Shown here: piece by piece, positions 61,056 to 64,000 of the stretch
Layout of the letters: each line of letters opens with the position of its first letter
Numbering within the stretch: position 1 is the stretch's first letter
NCBI GenBank assembly: GCA_006384855.1
Contig: VCJN01000631.1
Coordinates: 49,953-113,952, forward strand
Source: Tetraselmis striata
Taxonomy: Eukaryota > Chlorophyta > Chlorodendrophyceae > Chlorodendrales > Chlorodendraceae
Reading direction: 5' to 3'
Length of the DNA stretch: 64,000 nucleotides
Made by a program: the position numbers and the translations under genes
The notes under the pieces: generated by a model
Seen by the model: the letters and a program-made list of their open reading frames with translations, nothing else
What the model was told of the DNA's origin: nothing
Database searches by the model: none

Positions 61056-62785
61056 ATGAGTGGTGCTATGAGGCGCAAGTTTACCCGCGCGCAATTGGCG
61101 TCCCGCAAGAAGGACGCCGACACCAAGCTACCCTTCGATGACGGAGTCACTGCCTCAGTGCTTGTGACTTCAGACTCAGGGGTTGGTGCTGAGCGTGATA
61201 TTATGATGACCATCGAACCAAATCATAATAACACTGCGTTTCTGTCATGTGGATCCTCATGTCTTATCGATTTCTCGGTTCGCGAAGTCGCAGTTCGTAT
61301 GTTGCAGTCAAAAACCGGAATAGTGATGAACCCGGAGGATCTGAATCTCTTCGACTGTGTAACTATCAAGGGAGTAGACTGCTTCATGCATGAGGCACGT
61401 CTAAATCACTACGAGCTAAAGAATGGCGCTCGTTGGCCGTTCCGTGCTGAAAAACTAGTGAACGAAAATCTGGTTCAATTTATCGGTCAGCTAGTAGCAG
61501 GCGATCAACATGCTGATAATGGTCCTCGTTTCCCAGATCGGATTACTGTCGAGCCATGCAATGGTCGCCCGTCATATACAACCGAGGTGGCTGTGCATCT
61601 GCGGGGTAAATGGTGTCGTGTGCCGTTACCTATGTCGCAACACAGGTTATCCACTCGGCAGTCGTCGATAAATGGTCCAATGTGTATAGCGCCGTTTCGA
61701 CTTCTGGTATTTGGATGAACAGAAATTATCATGGTGTACCTGTGGCCGTACCGTTTCGTTTCGACCATACGGAGTCGCCTTTGTGGGAGGCGGTGAACGA
61801 CTATATGTCAGTCGATATCACTGCCGAGTTCGGCCGTATGGAGGTGTCGCAACATGTACCGTGGTACGAGAAACCTGAGGCGGCACTTACTGAAACGCAG
61901 CGAAAGGCGGCGCAACAGCAGCCCAAGGTCGATAATGTAAATCTCATAGCTCTCGACGTATGGCTGCATGGTATTCCCGAGATGCTGGGTCGAGCCGGCA
62001 TGAAAGCCGACACGCCTGCAGGACTGATGTATGTCGTGCAACAGCTGGAGGGTCACCTTCTTCTACGGTGGCAGGCGTACGATTATAAACCTGTTTCTAA
62101 ACGACCTGCTACTGCAGCTGAGTTTATAACTGTTGTACGGAAGTCGACTGGAGTTCTCGACCTTCAACGTAAAGCCGGGGTACGGTTTAAAGACCTGGTG
62201 CAAACTAATGCTGGAGTCGACAAGAGTCCTGCGGACTATCGAATACGCTCGGGTGTTTGACAATACTCTGGCAAGGTCGCGTTACGAGATACCAAACGAG
62301 ATGAAGTGCATCAAGTTCGCAGAGGGGCTTAGTCATCCGAGACTGAAGGAGTTGTCGCACATTTATCTTACGGAGGAGAAGCGCAAGTCAATCGACGTGA
62401 CTCTTGGCGACCTGATAGACCACTGTAATGGTATTATCGAAGGTAGCAAAGCTCTCGGCGAAAAGATCAAGTACAAGAACGGCAGTACTCCGGACGCCGT
62501 CGACAGGAGCCGACTCGACGACGGCGCGTCGGGGAGCGGTACTCGCAGTAAGCGCAAGTCCAAGGGCAGGAAGCGACCTGCGGAGGAGGAGACGCCGCTC
62601 AGGTCGACGACCAAAAAGGGCAAGTCGACTGGGAAGGACGGCAGGCCGCTCACAAGCGCGGCGCTGCGGAGAAAGCAGGAGTACGACAGTATGGCCAAGA
62701 AGCTTGGAAAAGCCAATGTTAGTGAACACTTCAATAACCGCACTTGTTTTAAATGCGGTAAGGAGGGTCATATGTTGAGACTGTC
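61056..62785 (+). pseudogene. Gag of a Ty3-like retrotransposon
   Basis: Starts at ATG 61056 and runs through three frame segments: 61056 to about 61615, about 61615 to 62230, then about 62200 to 62785, so two compensating frameshifts interrupt it. The C-terminal part has a basic Ser/Lys/Arg-rich stretch, then CFKCGKEGH, the first three ligands of a CCHC zinc knuckle (62744-62771). The final Cys is reached only in the next frame, where pol begins. The long N-terminal region is not recognised beyond its position. The CCHC knuckle and its place before a protease make gag the best call. Confidence 0.72.
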
Positions 62786-64000
62786 ACACTACATCTCTCA
62801 GAGACTGTCCGAATAAATAGGGGTACCCTGCAGCTGCTGGTAATGACAGACCAGTAGCTAGGGACTTAAATGCTGAGCAGGCCTGTCTTGTAACAAATGA
62901 TGTGGATGATGTAATTTCCTATGTTTCTGTAACTGGCGATGTACCGTCGGATACTGCGCCAGCCCTTATTGATGATGCACCTATTGATACGTTTACAAGT
63001 AGTAAAGCATCTGATACAGATACGAAAAGCATACTCGTTTGAGCAAATCGAAAACTATCGGGTCGTCGTCGAGTAAAAGCTATCCGCCGTAAACGCATAA
63101 AGTCTACTCAGATACATACCAATATGACTTGGCGTTTGCTCGATCGTATCTTTGACCCCCTCTATGATAAGTATAAGTTTACTTTAGAGGGATGTGCAGA
63201 TTGTGAGGGATTGAATACCCATAAAGATCTGCCATTTTGTTCGGTCAATGAATCAGTTCTAGAACGGGACTTAGCTGGTGAACGAGTATATATACATCCA
63301 CCATGGAACAGAGTAGAACAAATTGCTGCACACTTTGAACTGTGTCGGATGGCTAATCGTAATGATACTCTGGGTGTTTTTGTACTACCAGCTTGGGATA
63401 AGTTTGATGCTATGACAAAGCAATGGAAATTAGTCCAAGAGTTCCCGGCTAGAACACCTATGTTTACCCGTTTATCACCACATAATGCTACAGTCCATAC
63501 AAATGTTCGGCCTGCGCCGTGGCCCATTCGTATATGGCTAGTGGACAATGAATGCAGTATACCTGATGATATTATGGATGAATCCTGCTCACCTAATGTT
63601 GGTGAAGAGGTGTCTGTGGACACTCAGGGTTTTAACGTAGAGTCAGAAAACGTTGACCATAATATTTTTGACTCAGAAACCGTTAATGTGTCGCCTGATA
63701 ATGTTGATAATGTATCACAACCTGCTATTGTGGCTTCATTAAGTAAATGGGACGATCCCAGGCCACTATTAAAGGTTGAAATCAGCTTAAATACTGGTGC
63801 TCATGTAGCAGCATTGGTAGATAATGCAGCATCACTGAATTTTATTTCTGAGGACTTTGTCCGTAAAAATAATATTCAAATTGAGAAACTACAGAAGAAA
63901 ATTCCGGTTCGTCTTGCTAACGGTCAACGTGTGAGTTGTACACAAATCGTTACCATTACTTTTGATATCGCAGGACACTCTTTTGAGAACCGAGTATTTT
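62779..64000 (+). pseudogene. Pol start of a Ty3-like element: Dam-like domain plus retropepsin
   Basis: One frame runs from about 62779 to the window end, broken by a TAG at 62818-62820 and a TGA near 63041. A Dam-like methyltransferase-type domain covers about 63124-63540: MTWRLLDRIFDPLYDKYKFT, GCADCEGLNTHKDLPFC, then YIHPPWNRVEQIAAHFE (the (N/D)PP(Y/W) position) and LGVFVLPAWDKFDAM. After an Asp/Asn/Val-rich linker comes a retropepsin-like segment, AALVDNAASLNFISEDFV…VRLANGQRV, with the active-site triplet reading D-N-A instead of D-S/T-G. RT, RNase H and integrase would lie beyond the window. Confidence 0.75.

Overview
The window is nuclear DNA from a eukaryotic green alga, probably a chlorophyte and plausibly a trebouxiophyte. 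A plastid-targeted Psb28 precursor marks a photosynthetic host. Genes are GC-rich, with many short GT-AG introns that often contain long poly(C) or poly(G) runs. TGTAA lies just downstream of two genes, as is usual for chlorophyte polyadenylation. The retroelement mix (DIRS/PAT-like, Ty3-like, LINE, tRNA-derived SINE) also fits. The species cannot be named from the sequence alone.

Gene-rich left half (1-24 kb), in order: a leucine-rich-repeat protein (+); a decayed MYND-finger fragment (-); an 8-exon class I SAM methyltransferase of a bacterial-type family (-); psb28 (+), divergent from the methyltransferase, with a perfect 50-bp hairpin repeat in the shared upstream region; a TBC1D20/Gyp8-type Rab GAP (-); a spacer holding a ~225-bp tandem array; a DUF1769 protein (+); and a Dicer-like protein (-) with a DExD/H helicase and two intact RNase III domains. 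The Dicer start codon lies only about 200 bp from a terminal-inverted-repeat (TIR) transposon.

Transposon-rich middle (24.2-45.5 kb): two copies of the 1.35-kb TIR element, a ~300-390-bp dispersed repeat in three places and both orientations, reverse-transcriptase (RT) remnants, a SINE, a DIRS/PAT-like gag plus tyrosine recombinase, a ~298-bp tandem array, and an RT/RNase H/methyltransferase-like polyprotein between ~170-bp direct repeats. One apparently intact host gene, a two-exon SAM methyltransferase (33.5-34.4 kb), sits alone here. The 29-33.5 kb stretch shows no supportable gene.

Right part: a long, many-exon CYFIP/Sra-1/PIROGI-type gene (+, about 46.0-56.0 kb), a subunit of the SCAR/WAVE actin-nucleation complex, then a second transposon zone (56-64 kb). 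That zone holds a LINE remnant, a second SINE, a second DIRS/PAT-like gag plus recombinase on the opposite strand to the first, and the left part of a Ty3-like element running off the window. In that element a Dam-like methyltransferase-type domain lies between Gag and the retropepsin.

The host genes belong to separate pathways (photosystem II assembly, Rab GTPase control, actin nucleation, RNA silencing). The clearest link across the window is the Dicer-like gene beside abundant retroelements and hairpin-forming repeats, its plausible substrates. Exon boundaries were worked out by eye from splice signals, reading-frame phase and family motifs. They are phase-consistent for the LRR, both methyltransferases, psb28 and TBC genes, and only partly resolved for the Dicer and CYFIP genes.
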